Shown piece after piece: positions 1-6,141 of a DNA stretch of 7,733 bases. This DNA comes from an uncultured Bacteroidales bacterium (GTDB taxonomy: Bacteria; Bacteroidota; Bacteroidia; Bacteroidales; UBA932). Below the pieces are notes generated by a model. The model worked only from the letters and a program-made list of their open reading frames with translations, searched no databases and was not told the origin of the DNA. The number at the start of each line of letters is the position of its first letter. The first letter of the stretch is position 1. The DNA lies in assembly GCA_905234775.1 (NCBI GenBank), contig CAJOJC010000066.1:1-7733 (forward strand). Reading direction: 5' to 3'. The position numbers were made by a program, and so were the translations under genes.

Positions 1-357
1 AATATGGGTAACCTTGTTCTTTCCGAAGATCGGTTTTTCTGGATAGATCTCGACCGTTTCGGCTATGGAAATCCTATGCTCGATATCGGCCATCTGTTCC
101 AAATATGCAACACATATGCGTCGATGAGGCAGGTTCAGGGAATTTTCCATATGGACAAGGAACAGTTGAACCGCTTCTGGGATGCTTTCGCAAAGGCCTA
201 TACAGGGCAGGAAGACCACTCCGAATTTGACCGCCTGGCCGGTAAGTTCGCAGCTATGGATATGGTCCTGTGTTACGAGTTCCACAAAGACAACCTTGCC
301 GAACAGATCTTCTTTGGGGTGATTATCAGGAAGCTCATAAAGAAGTACTATGTCTAA
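1..357 (+). CDS. Phosphotransferase of the APH/choline-kinase fold, C-terminal part only (cut by the left edge)
   Basis: The frame is open through base 1, so the ATG at 4 is an internal methionine and the real start lies outside the window. The visible 118 codons begin N-M-G-N. This fits the end of the catalytic loop HGDxxxxN of aminoglycoside-phosphotransferase-like kinases, with the HGD just off the edge and the metal-binding Asn retained. About a dozen residues later comes IDLDRFGYGNPMLDIGH, the equivalent of the DFG-type metal-binding Asp segment followed by the G-x-P-x-x-D-I/L motif of the family. The rest is a helical C-terminal region. The family transfers the ATP gamma-phosphate to small molecules such as aminoglycosides, choline, sugars or amino acids. 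The substrate here cannot be told, and a resistance role should not be assumed. The gene overlaps the next one by 8 bases, so the two are very probably co-transcribed. The ATP-binding lobe is not visible. Confidence 0.75.
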   Translation, partial: NMGNLVLSEDRFFWIDLDRFGYGNPMLDIGHLFQICNTYASMRQVQGIFHMDKEQLNRFWDAFAKAYTGQEDHSEFDRLAGKFAAMDMVLCYEFHKDNLAEQIFFGVIIRKLIKKYYV

Positions 358-1189
358 GACCTCGGTCCTCGCCCAGCAGTTTCTTCCGGTAAAAGGGATA
401 GTCAATGCCCGCGACCTCGGAGGCTACAAGGCCGCAGGCGGGCGCAGGGTAAAGGACGGACGTCTGATCCGCTCGGCTCATCTGGCCGAGGCGACGGGCT
501 CCGACCTCCGCTATCTCGCGGGCTTGCCGGTAACAACGGTTATAGACTTCCGCAAGGAAGAGGAAAAGGTTGGAAAGGTCAATAAAACTGTAGAAGGCTC
601 GCAGTATATCTGTCTTCCGATAGATGCCAGCGGCAATGCGGCCGCGAGTGCTACCGAGGAAGAGAAGAAGAAGTTCACGGGCAGAAAGAAGTTCGACGTC
701 AAGAAAATAATCGTGATGGCCGCCTTCAACGACAAGGCGAAGGCAGTCGCCCGCAATATGTACCCGGTACTCCTTTTCAGCCCAGAGTGTCAAAGTCAGT
801 TTGCGGAATTCTTCCGCCTTGTCCTTCGAGCCGAGAACGGAGCAGTCTTATATCACTGCACCCAGGGTAAGGACCGTACGGGAATAGCATCGGCCCTGCT
901 TCTGGCCGCTCTGGGCGCCGACAGGGAGACAATAATCTCCGATTTCGACGCTACCAACCACGTCTATGGAGCCGATGTGAAGAAATACTCCCGCCGTGTC
1001 CGTTTCTGGGGCGGGAAAGAGGACGAGGTCGGGGTAGTCAAAGCATTCCTGGGAGCCAACACCGAAAACTTCATCCTGGCTCTGGACGAAGTAGACAGGC
1101 AGTATGGCTCGATCGACGCCTACCTTCGCGGCCCTATCGGGCTCACGGACGAAGACATCAAGTTGCTGAGGGAAAGATATCTGGAATAA
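350..1189 (+). CDS. Tyrosine/lipid phosphatase, PtpB-like (Y_phosphatase3 type)
   Basis: A cytoplasmic 279-residue protein with no signal peptide. It carries the cysteine-phosphatase P-loop HCTQGKDRTG at residues 169-178: nucleophile Cys170, transition-state-binding Arg176, and the Lys/Asp pair (GKDR) typical of the family of Mycobacterium tuberculosis PtpB. The N-terminal NARDLGGY (19-26), the RSAHL segment (41-45) and IDFR (65-68) match the N-terminal signature of the same family. These enzymes hydrolyse phosphotyrosine and, in PtpB relatives, phosphoserine/threonine or phosphoinositides. The Lys in the P-loop favours polyanionic or lipid substrates, but the substrate here is unknown. A charged insert around residues 100-120 (EEEKKK, GRKK) separates the two halves. 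The start overlaps the end of the kinase-like gene by 8 bases, giving a kinase/phosphatase pair that is probably translationally coupled. The stop TAA directly abuts the convergent ffh stop. Confidence 0.88.
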   Translation: MSKTSVLAQQFLPVKGIVNARDLGGYKAAGGRRVKDGRLIRSAHLAEATGSDLRYLAGLPVTTVIDFRKEEEKVGKVNKTVEGSQYICLPIDASGNAAASATEEEKKKFTGRKKFDVKKIIVMAAFNDKAKAVARNMYPVLLFSPECQSQFAEFFRLVLRAENGAVLYHCTQGKDRTGIASALLLAALGADRETIISDFDATNHVYGADVKKYSRRVRFWGGKEDEVGVVKAFLGANTENFILALDEVDRQYGSIDAYLRGPIGLTDEDIKLLRERYLE

Positions 1190-2509
1190 TTAGCGCAGAC
1201 CCTTCAGACGATTCTGCAGCGATCCGTCGATCGCCATCTTCATCATCTTCTGAGAACCCTCGAACTGCTTGATCAGGCGGTTTACGTCTGCAAGGCTGGT
1301 TCCCGAGCCGGCGGCTATGCGGCGGCGGCGCGATCCGTTGAGGACCTCGGGGTGTTCGCGCTCGTAGGGGGTCATGCTCTTGATGATGGCTTCGGTGCTC
1401 TTGAAGGCTTTGTCGTTGTCTATGTCGACATCTTTCATGGCATTTCCTACACCGGGGATCATCCCTGCGAGATCCTTGATGTCGCCCATCTTCCTGACCT
1501 GCTGGATCTGGTCGTAGTAGTCGTTGAAATTGAATTTACCTTTCGCGACTTTTTTCTTCAGTTCGCGGGCCTGCTTTTCGTCGTACTGCTCCTGAGCCCT
1601 TTCGACCAGGGAGACGACATCGCCCATGCCAAGGATGCGGTCTGCAATACGTGAAGGGTGGAAGACGTCGATGGCCTCCATCTTTTCGCCCGTACCGACG
1701 AACTTCACCGGCTTACCGCTGACGGCCCTAACGGAGAGGGCAGCACCGCCGCGGGTATCGCCGTCGAGTTTGGTGAGGACAACTCCGTCGTAGTCGATGG
1801 CTTCGTTGAAGGCGGTAGCGCTGAGAACTGCGTCCTGGCCGGTCATGGCGTCGACCACGAATAGGGTCTCCGAAGGCTGGCAGGCCTTGTGCATGGCCCT
1901 GATTTCGTCCATGAGTTCCTGGTCCACGGCGAGGCGGCCGGCGGTATCGACGATCACTACGTCGTAGCCGCTCTTGCGGCCCTCGGCTATCGCGGCCTGG
2001 GCTACCTTCACGGGATCGGATTCGCCGTCGATAGAGAAAACGGGCAGTCCGATGCCTTCTGCGAGGGTCTTGAGCTGTTCGATAGCGGCGGGGCGGAAAG
2101 TGTCGCATGCAGCGAGGAGGACCTTCTTCCCCTTTTTCTTCAGGTAGAGGCCGAGCTTGGCGCTGAAGGTAGTCTTACCGGAACCGTTGAGACCCGCCAT
2201 CAGGATTACGGCGGGGGAGCCCTTCAGATTGATGTCCGATTCGGAACTGCCCATGAACTCCACGAGTTCGTCGTGGACTATCTTCACCATCATCTGCTGA
2301 GGCTTGACCGCGGTAAGGACATTCTGGCCGATGGCCTTCTTCTTAACGTTGTCGCAGAACTCCTTTGCTACCTTATAGCTTACATCGGCATCTAGGAGGG
2401 CCCTGCGGACTTCCTTCAGGGTCTCGGAAATGTTGATTTCGGTGATTTTGCCTTCACCTTTGAGTATCTTGAACGAGCGCTCAAGCCTTTCGCTGAGATT
2501 TTCGAACAT
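1190..2509 (-). CDS. ffh: Signal recognition particle protein Ffh (SRP54 GTPase)
   Basis: A full-length 439-residue Ffh. It binds 4.5S RNA and hydrophobic signal sequences of nascent chains, and delivers ribosomes to FtsY at the inner membrane. Domain order: N helical bundle (about 1-95, beginning MFENLSERLE); G domain with P-loop GLNGSGKTT (106-114), DTFRPAA (136-142) of the insertion-box region, DTAGR (188-192), TKLDGD (246-251) and GTGEK (272-276); and the methionine-rich M domain (about 297-439) with the RNA-binding SRRRRIAAGSG motif (393-403) and DVNRLIKQF. All GTPase motifs are intact. The C-terminal tail after the M domain is short and lacks a long Met/Gly-rich extension. The ATG at 2507-2509 lies 28 bases downstream of a perfect -7 box, with no clear Shine-Dalgarno sequence. 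The gene is essential in most bacteria and is an ordinary chromosomal marker. It stands alone on this strand. Confidence 0.98.
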   Translation of the reverse strand: MFENLSERLERSFKILKGEGKITEINISETLKEVRRALLDADVSYKVAKEFCDNVKKKAIGQNVLTAVKPQQMMVKIVHDELVEFMGSSESDINLKGSPAVILMAGLNGSGKTTFSAKLGLYLKKKGKKVLLAACDTFRPAAIEQLKTLAEGIGLPVFSIDGESDPVKVAQAAIAEGRKSGYDVVIVDTAGRLAVDQELMDEIRAMHKACQPSETLFVVDAMTGQDAVLSATAFNEAIDYDGVVLTKLDGDTRGGAALSVRAVSGKPVKFVGTGEKMEAIDVFHPSRIADRILGMGDVVSLVERAQEQYDEKQARELKKKVAKGKFNFNDYYDQIQQVRKMGDIKDLAGMIPGVGNAMKDVDIDNDKAFKSTEAIIKSMTPYEREHPEVLNGSRRRRIAAGSGTSLADVNRLIKQFEGSQKMMKMAIDGSLQNRLKGLR

Positions 2510-2537
2510 AATCGACGTTTTCTTTTTGAATGAGCCG

Positions 2538-2545
2538 CAAATTTA
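2538..2545 (-). promoter_or_regulatory. Probable Bacteroidota -7 promoter box for ffh
   Basis: Read on the minus strand this is TAAATTTG, a perfect match to the TAnnTTTG -7 consensus used by the primary sigma factor of Bacteroidota. It would place transcription start near 2531 and give a leader of roughly 20 bases before the ffh ATG. No convincing TTTG -33 element lies 19-21 bases upstream, which is common in this phylum. The box mirrors the one at 2559-2566. Confidence 0.55.
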
Positions 2546-2558
2546 CACAAAATCTGAT

Positions 2559-2566
2559 TAAATTTG
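2559..2566 (+). promoter_or_regulatory. Possible -7 promoter box for the barrel/nucleotidase pair
   Basis: TAAATTTG matches TAnnTTTG perfectly. It ends only 9 bases before the chosen ATG at 2576, so transcription from it would begin about 3 bases before the start codon, giving an almost leaderless mRNA. A TTTG at 2525-2528 is about 30 bases upstream, too far for a normal -33 spacing. The box may be real with an unusually short leader, or may be a chance match in A+T-rich intergenic DNA. Confidence 0.35.
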
Positions 2567-2575
2567 AGGTTGAAA

Positions 2576-3649
2576 ATGAAAAGGCGCCTGTATACAGTTT
2601 TTTTGTTGACTTTCTTGTCAACTCTGACTCTGTGTGCTCAGGGCAAGTTCTTTACAGGCTCGGGCCTAAACTATGTATTCGACAATCACGAATTTGCCCG
2701 CTCGCATAACGCCTATATCCCGTCTGAAACAATTCACTTCGTCCGAGTGACCAACCTATTCGGCTGGACTTTCGTCCAGAGCGATAACCTGACCTACAAT
2801 CTGGTCTTCGGGGCGGACCTGGTAAAGCAGATGGGAACCAAGATCAGCGCCCTGAGGGATATAGTCGATGATATTCCTATCTTTTTCGAATCGAATTTCA
2901 ACGACGGGACTAAAACCTTCACTGCCGTTGTGGGCTCTTACCCCAGAAAACTGGTGAAAGGCGTCTACAGCGAACTGCTGATGAGCGAAGAGACGCTCGA
3001 GACCGATTTCAACTTGGACGGAGCATATCTTGGTTACTCGAAAGGCGGTTTTACTACCGAGCTTGCCCTTGACTGGATGGGTAAGTACGGAAATACCCGT
3101 AAGGAGCGTTTCCAGATCCTCAGTTACGGCAGTTGGAATATAGTCTCCGCCTTCTCGCTCGGCTGGGCCGGCAGTTTCTATCACTACGCCGGCAGCGTCG
3201 AGGCCCCCGGGGTGGTGGACAATCATCATCTCCAGGCCTTCATCAAGTACGATTTCGCAGCGGAAAGCGAATACTCCGAGCTCAGCCTTAAGCTCAGCGC
3301 CCTGGGCAGTTATCAGAGGGAGCGCCTTCTGGATGACCTCAGACTGCCTTTCGGCGGGGAACTCGAAGCAAAGGCCCAGTGGAGAAGTCTCGGTTTTCGC
3401 AACGTAACTTCCTATACGGAGAATATGCTTCCGTTCTACGACTGGACAGACTCCGCCGGACACCTTTACGGAGATATGCTCTACCGCGGTTCGAAGTTCT
3501 ACAAAGGCTTCTACGACCTTACCGAACTCTACTGGGCTCCCCGCATTACCCGCAAACTCGACATAAAGCTCAGCCTCCGCTACCACTGGGGAAGCGAAGG
3601 ATTGCTGGGCTCCGAACAAAGATTCTCCCTTCTATTTGACATATTATGA
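2576..3649 (+). CDS. Probable outer-membrane beta-barrel protein, family not recognised
   Basis: A 357-residue exported protein. The ATG at 2576 is preferred over the in-frame TTG at 2564 because it gives a clean signal peptide: MKRR, then a hydrophobic core of about 15 residues, ending LTLCAQ-GKF, with cleavage expected near residue 21-22. The Cys is not in a good lipobox because the residue before it is Leu. The mature part has no long hydrophobic helix. It has many stretches of alternating polar and hydrophobic residues rich in Tyr, Phe and Trp (for example TTELALDWMGKY, LDIKLSLRYHW and the end RFSLLFDIL), separated by short polar turns, as expected for a transmembrane beta-barrel. I recognise no named family or catalytic motif. 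It overlaps the nucleotidase lipoprotein downstream by ATGA, so the two are almost certainly one operon. A role as a pore or partner for that enzyme is inference. Confidence 0.75.
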   Translation: MKRRLYTVFLLTFLSTLTLCAQGKFFTGSGLNYVFDNHEFARSHNAYIPSETIHFVRVTNLFGWTFVQSDNLTYNLVFGADLVKQMGTKISALRDIVDDIPIFFESNFNDGTKTFTAVVGSYPRKLVKGVYSELLMSEETLETDFNLDGAYLGYSKGGFTTELALDWMGKYGNTRKERFQILSYGSWNIVSAFSLGWAGSFYHYAGSVEAPGVVDNHHLQAFIKYDFAAESEYSELSLKLSALGSYQRERLLDDLRLPFGGELEAKAQWRSLGFRNVTSYTENMLPFYDWTDSAGHLYGDMLYRGSKFYKGFYDLTELYWAPRITRKLDIKLSLRYHWGSEGLLGSEQRFSLLFDIL

Positions 3650-5391
3650 GAAAAACCTACAACTTGCTTCTAGTCATAGCATTCATTTCCGCCTTATCGT
3701 GTAGCCCGAAACAGGGGACTCTTCACGTCATTACTACCAACGATGTCCACGGCGCCTGGTTCGACAGTACCTATTTCGGAGGCAGACAGGTCCCCAGCCT
3801 TATGGCAGTCAATTACTATGTAGACAGTATCCGTAAAGCAGACGGCCCCGGAAATGTCCTTTTGCTGGATGCAGGAGATTGTCTTCAGGGAGACAATGCG
3901 ACCTATTATTTCAACTACATCGATACTCTTACCGAACACCTTTTCGTCCGGATCGCCGACTATATGAAGTATGATGCGATTGTAGTAGGAAATCACGACG
4001 TCGAGACCGGACACTCGGTCTATGACCGCGTTACAAGGGAGCTGGATGCCCGCGGTATCCCGTTCCTCGCCGGAAACGCCATCAAGCCCGACGGGACATC
4101 TTACTGGCCCGAGTACAAGGTGTTCAAAAAAGCCGGGCTGAAAGTTCTGGTGCTTGGCTACACAAACGCGAATATGGCCGAATGGCTCGACCCTTCAATA
4201 TGGTCCGGAATGGAATTCGTCTCGCTGGTGCCTTTTGTCCAGCAGAGGGTTGACCTCATTAAAGCGAAGGTGAAGCCGGATGTAACTATAGTCGCTCTCC
4301 ACAGCGCAGTAGGGGAAGGAGACGGTCAGGCCCTTGAGGCCCAGGCCCTGGATCTTTTCAATACCCTTAGCGGAGTGGACCTTGTAATCTCGTCCCACGA
4401 CCACCGCCCGTGGATGGAATCATCCGATTCGATAGCCCTTGTCAATACCGGCTCTAAAGCCTACAATTTCAGCCACACCGTTATTTCAATAGACAAGCAG
4501 GGCAACAAGACTATCAAACCTTCAATCGTAAGAGTAGACAAGACTAAGGCGGATCCGAAGATGAGGGAGGTTTTCGCCCACGACTTCGCCGAAGTAAAGC
4601 AGTTCACCTCGATGGAAGTAGGCACCATCACCACGCCTATGGTTACCCGCGAGGCTTTTGCCGGTCGCTGCTTCTACACAGATTTCGTCCACTACGTGTG
4701 CAGAACTTTTTCGGGCGCGGATATTTCGTTCGCAGCCCCTCTGACCTTCAACAAGACGGTCCCTGCGGGTCCTGTAATCTTCAACGATTTGTTTACAATC
4801 TACCCCTTCGAGAATGCTCTGTATGTATTGCGCCTTACCGGCCGCGAGATCAAGGGCTATCTTGAGTGTTCTTACAACAAGTGGATTCAAACCCTGAAGC
4901 CGGGCGGAAACGTCCTCAATATAGTACCGCGCTCTGATCCCAGAAACGACCAGAAAGGATGGTCGTTCGTTGAGAGAAGCTACAACTTCGACAGCGCTTC
5001 GGGAATCAACTACACGGTAGATGTCACCAAACCCTACGGCGCGCGAGTGAAGATAAGCTCGATGGCCGACGGCAGCGCGTTCGATCCTGAGCGCGTGTAT
5101 ACCGTCGCGATGACCTCGTACCGCGCTGCCGGCGGCGGCGACCTTCTCTTCAAAGGCGCCGGCCTTACCCGCGAACAGCTTTCCGGCCGCGTAGAGGCCC
5201 GCTATCCCGAAATCCGCGACCTCATCTTCAAGTATTTCCAGATTCACGGCGAGGCCGATCCGGAAACGATAGCCAACCCGCCGGCAGTGACGGACGGCGA
5301 CCGCATCCTTCTCGGCGACTGGAAGTTCGTCCCGGAAGATGAAGCAAAAAAGGCCATATCCAGGGATATGACCTTGATGTTCGGGAAGTAG
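3646..5391 (+). CDS. 5'-nucleotidase / metallophosphatase lipoprotein (UshA/CpdB-type two-domain enzyme)
   Basis: A 581-residue exported enzyme predicted to hydrolyse nucleotides or related phosphoesters outside the cytoplasm. The signal peptide ends in a lipobox-like ALSC with lipidated Cys19. The N-terminal calcineurin-like metallophosphatase domain holds the dimetal ligands in order: TTNDVHG (30-36; Asp33, His35), DAGDCLQG (75-82; Asp78), GNHDVE (115-120; Asn116, His117), LHS (218-220; His219) and SSHDHRPW (249-256; His251, His253). The C-terminal 5'-nucleotidase substrate-binding domain runs from about 325 to 560, with TVPAGPVIFNDLFTIYPFEN (371-390) and YRAAGGGDLLFKG (492-504), which forms part of the nucleotide-binding site. 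The NGGGIR motif of UshA is replaced by APLTFNK (364-370), a variant I associate with Bacteroidota members. Substrate preference (nucleoside monophosphate, cyclic phosphodiester or sugar phosphate) is therefore uncertain. Its ATG overlaps the barrel gene's stop (ATGA). The residues after Cys19 (SPKQ) are not acidic, so periplasmic-side anchoring is the default guess. Confidence 0.92.
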   Translation: MRKTYNLLLVIAFISALSCSPKQGTLHVITTNDVHGAWFDSTYFGGRQVPSLMAVNYYVDSIRKADGPGNVLLLDAGDCLQGDNATYYFNYIDTLTEHLFVRIADYMKYDAIVVGNHDVETGHSVYDRVTRELDARGIPFLAGNAIKPDGTSYWPEYKVFKKAGLKVLVLGYTNANMAEWLDPSIWSGMEFVSLVPFVQQRVDLIKAKVKPDVTIVALHSAVGEGDGQALEAQALDLFNTLSGVDLVISSHDHRPWMESSDSIALVNTGSKAYNFSHTVISIDKQGNKTIKPSIVRVDKTKADPKMREVFAHDFAEVKQFTSMEVGTITTPMVTREAFAGRCFYTDFVHYVCRTFSGADISFAAPLTFNKTVPAGPVIFNDLFTIYPFENALYVLRLTGREIKGYLECSYNKWIQTLKPGGNVLNIVPRSDPRNDQKGWSFVERSYNFDSASGINYTVDVTKPYGARVKISSMADGSAFDPERVYTVAMTSYRAAGGGDLLFKGAGLTREQLSGRVEARYPEIRDLIFKYFQIHGEADPETIANPPAVTDGDRILLGDWKFVPEDEAKKAISRDMTLMFGK

Positions 5392-5407
5392 CAGTCAATA
5401 GAAAAGA

Positions 5408-6136
5408 CTACCAATCTGTGTTATTAGTTGTGTTGGTCGCGGTAAGAACCATGCCTATTTCATTGCCATCCTTATCAAGGCCAGTGATAGGAATAGTTAC
5501 ATGGAAGGTGAAAGGAGATTCCAGCAGATAGGAGTACTGCTTCTTTATTTGAATGGTTTGCGCCCCAATAGGGGGCTCTCCCAGACCAATTATTGGTAGA
5601 ACTCCTTCAGAATAGTATTCATTACAATCGTACGCAACAACGTTGGGAGCTTTATGAGAAGCCTGAGCATCCAGTAGATGCTGATCAGGAATGACATCCA
5701 TTTCCGGATATTTGATTCGTCCCAGAGAATAGCATTCAAAAAGGTCAGACAAATCTTCACCAGCTTCTCGTCCGTCTATATCGGTGTCTGAATAGATTTG
5801 GATAGGACCGGATACTCCGGCGAAGATATAAAGAACACTATTGTCTCCGTCATACGAATAGTGATGAATATTGTAATGCATGAATTCATCTTTTAAATGA
5901 TCAATCATATCTTCCTTTATAGAATGCTTTTTCAGAAAATCCGAACTACTCCCTTTTGGCGAAAGCATTAATGTGACACCATTATAAGCGGCAAACACCG
6001 TGAGCTCAGGTTTGAAAGCATCTATTGATAAAATTCGATATGTCGTTTCCATTACGGTAGTTTCATCCCCCTCATTATTACGGCAGGAGAAGAAACAAAT
6101 AATCGCCAGAAGAACGCAGAATGATAATCTTTTCAT
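5408..6136 (-). CDS. Unrecognised lipoprotein, partner of the C10 peptidase (candidate inhibitor or accessory protein)
   Basis: A 242-residue protein that I cannot assign to a family. It has a clear lipoprotein signal peptide: MKRLSF, a hydrophobic core, then FFSC with Cys18. The following RNNEGDE is acidic, resembling the lipoprotein export signal that sends Bacteroidota lipoproteins to the cell surface. The mature protein has a predicted alpha/beta part (about 30-115, with a helical stretch SDFLKKHSIKEDMIDHLKDE at 65-84), an acidic segment DTDIDGREAGEDLSDLFE (117-134), and a beta-rich C-terminal part (about 190-236, including FTFHVTIPITGLDKDGNEIG). No catalytic motif is visible. It lies 5 bases downstream of the C10 peptidase gene and shares 21 bases with that gene's start, so it is co-transcribed and probably functionally tied to it. 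It is about twice the size of known staphostatin/Spi inhibitors, so inhibition is a hypothesis only. Base composition is A+T-rich like the protease and unlike the upstream neighbours. Confidence 0.85.
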   Translation of the reverse strand: MKRLSFCVLLAIICFFSCRNNEGDETTVMETTYRILSIDAFKPELTVFAAYNGVTLMLSPKGSSSDFLKKHSIKEDMIDHLKDEFMHYNIHHYSYDGDNSVLYIFAGVSGPIQIYSDTDIDGREAGEDLSDLFECYSLGRIKYPEMDVIPDQHLLDAQASHKAPNVVAYDCNEYYSEGVLPIIGLGEPPIGAQTIQIKKQYSYLLESPFTFHVTIPITGLDKDGNEIGMVLTATNTTNNTDW

Positions 6137-6138
6137 GG
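6118..6138. repeat. 21-bp direct repeat, copy 1 (start of the partner lipoprotein gene)
   Basis: Identical base for base to 7563-7583. On the minus strand it reads CC, then the ATG and the codons for KRLSF plus one further base. It covers the first six codons of the lipoprotein signal peptide, including synonymous positions (AGA, TTA, TCA). Identity ends just upstream of the CC and right after the sixth codon. Confidence 0.95.
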
Positions 6139-6141
6139 TGA

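Noticed and set aside
335..793. 152-codon minus-strand frame opposite the phosphatase
   Set aside because: It overlaps the conserved N-terminal phosphatase motifs (NARDLGG, IDFR) on the other strand and has no supporting feature.
1352..2395. Plus-strand and alternate-frame open frames within ffh
   Set aside because: Ffh is unambiguous over this whole stretch. The other frames are low-complexity shadows of its G+C-rich codons.
2564..2575. TTG start giving an extra MRLK at the barrel protein N-terminus
   Set aside because: The ATG at 2576 is a stronger start and gives a standard signal peptide. The TTG also falls inside the TAAATTTG promoter-like box.
2756..3619. 287-codon open frame on the minus strand opposite the barrel gene
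   Set aside because: The plus-strand gene has a signal peptide, barrel-like strand pattern and ATGA coupling to a recognised enzyme. The antisense frame has no recognisable motif and looks like a codon-bias shadow.
4522..5247. 241-codon open frame on the minus strand opposite the nucleotidase C-terminal domain
   Set aside because: It lies wholly within a conserved plus-strand coding region and shows no motif or start context.
5392..5407. Possible bidirectional terminator between the nucleotidase and the partner lipoprotein
   Set aside because: Only 16 bases separate the two stops and they contain no G+C-rich inverted repeat or T-run.
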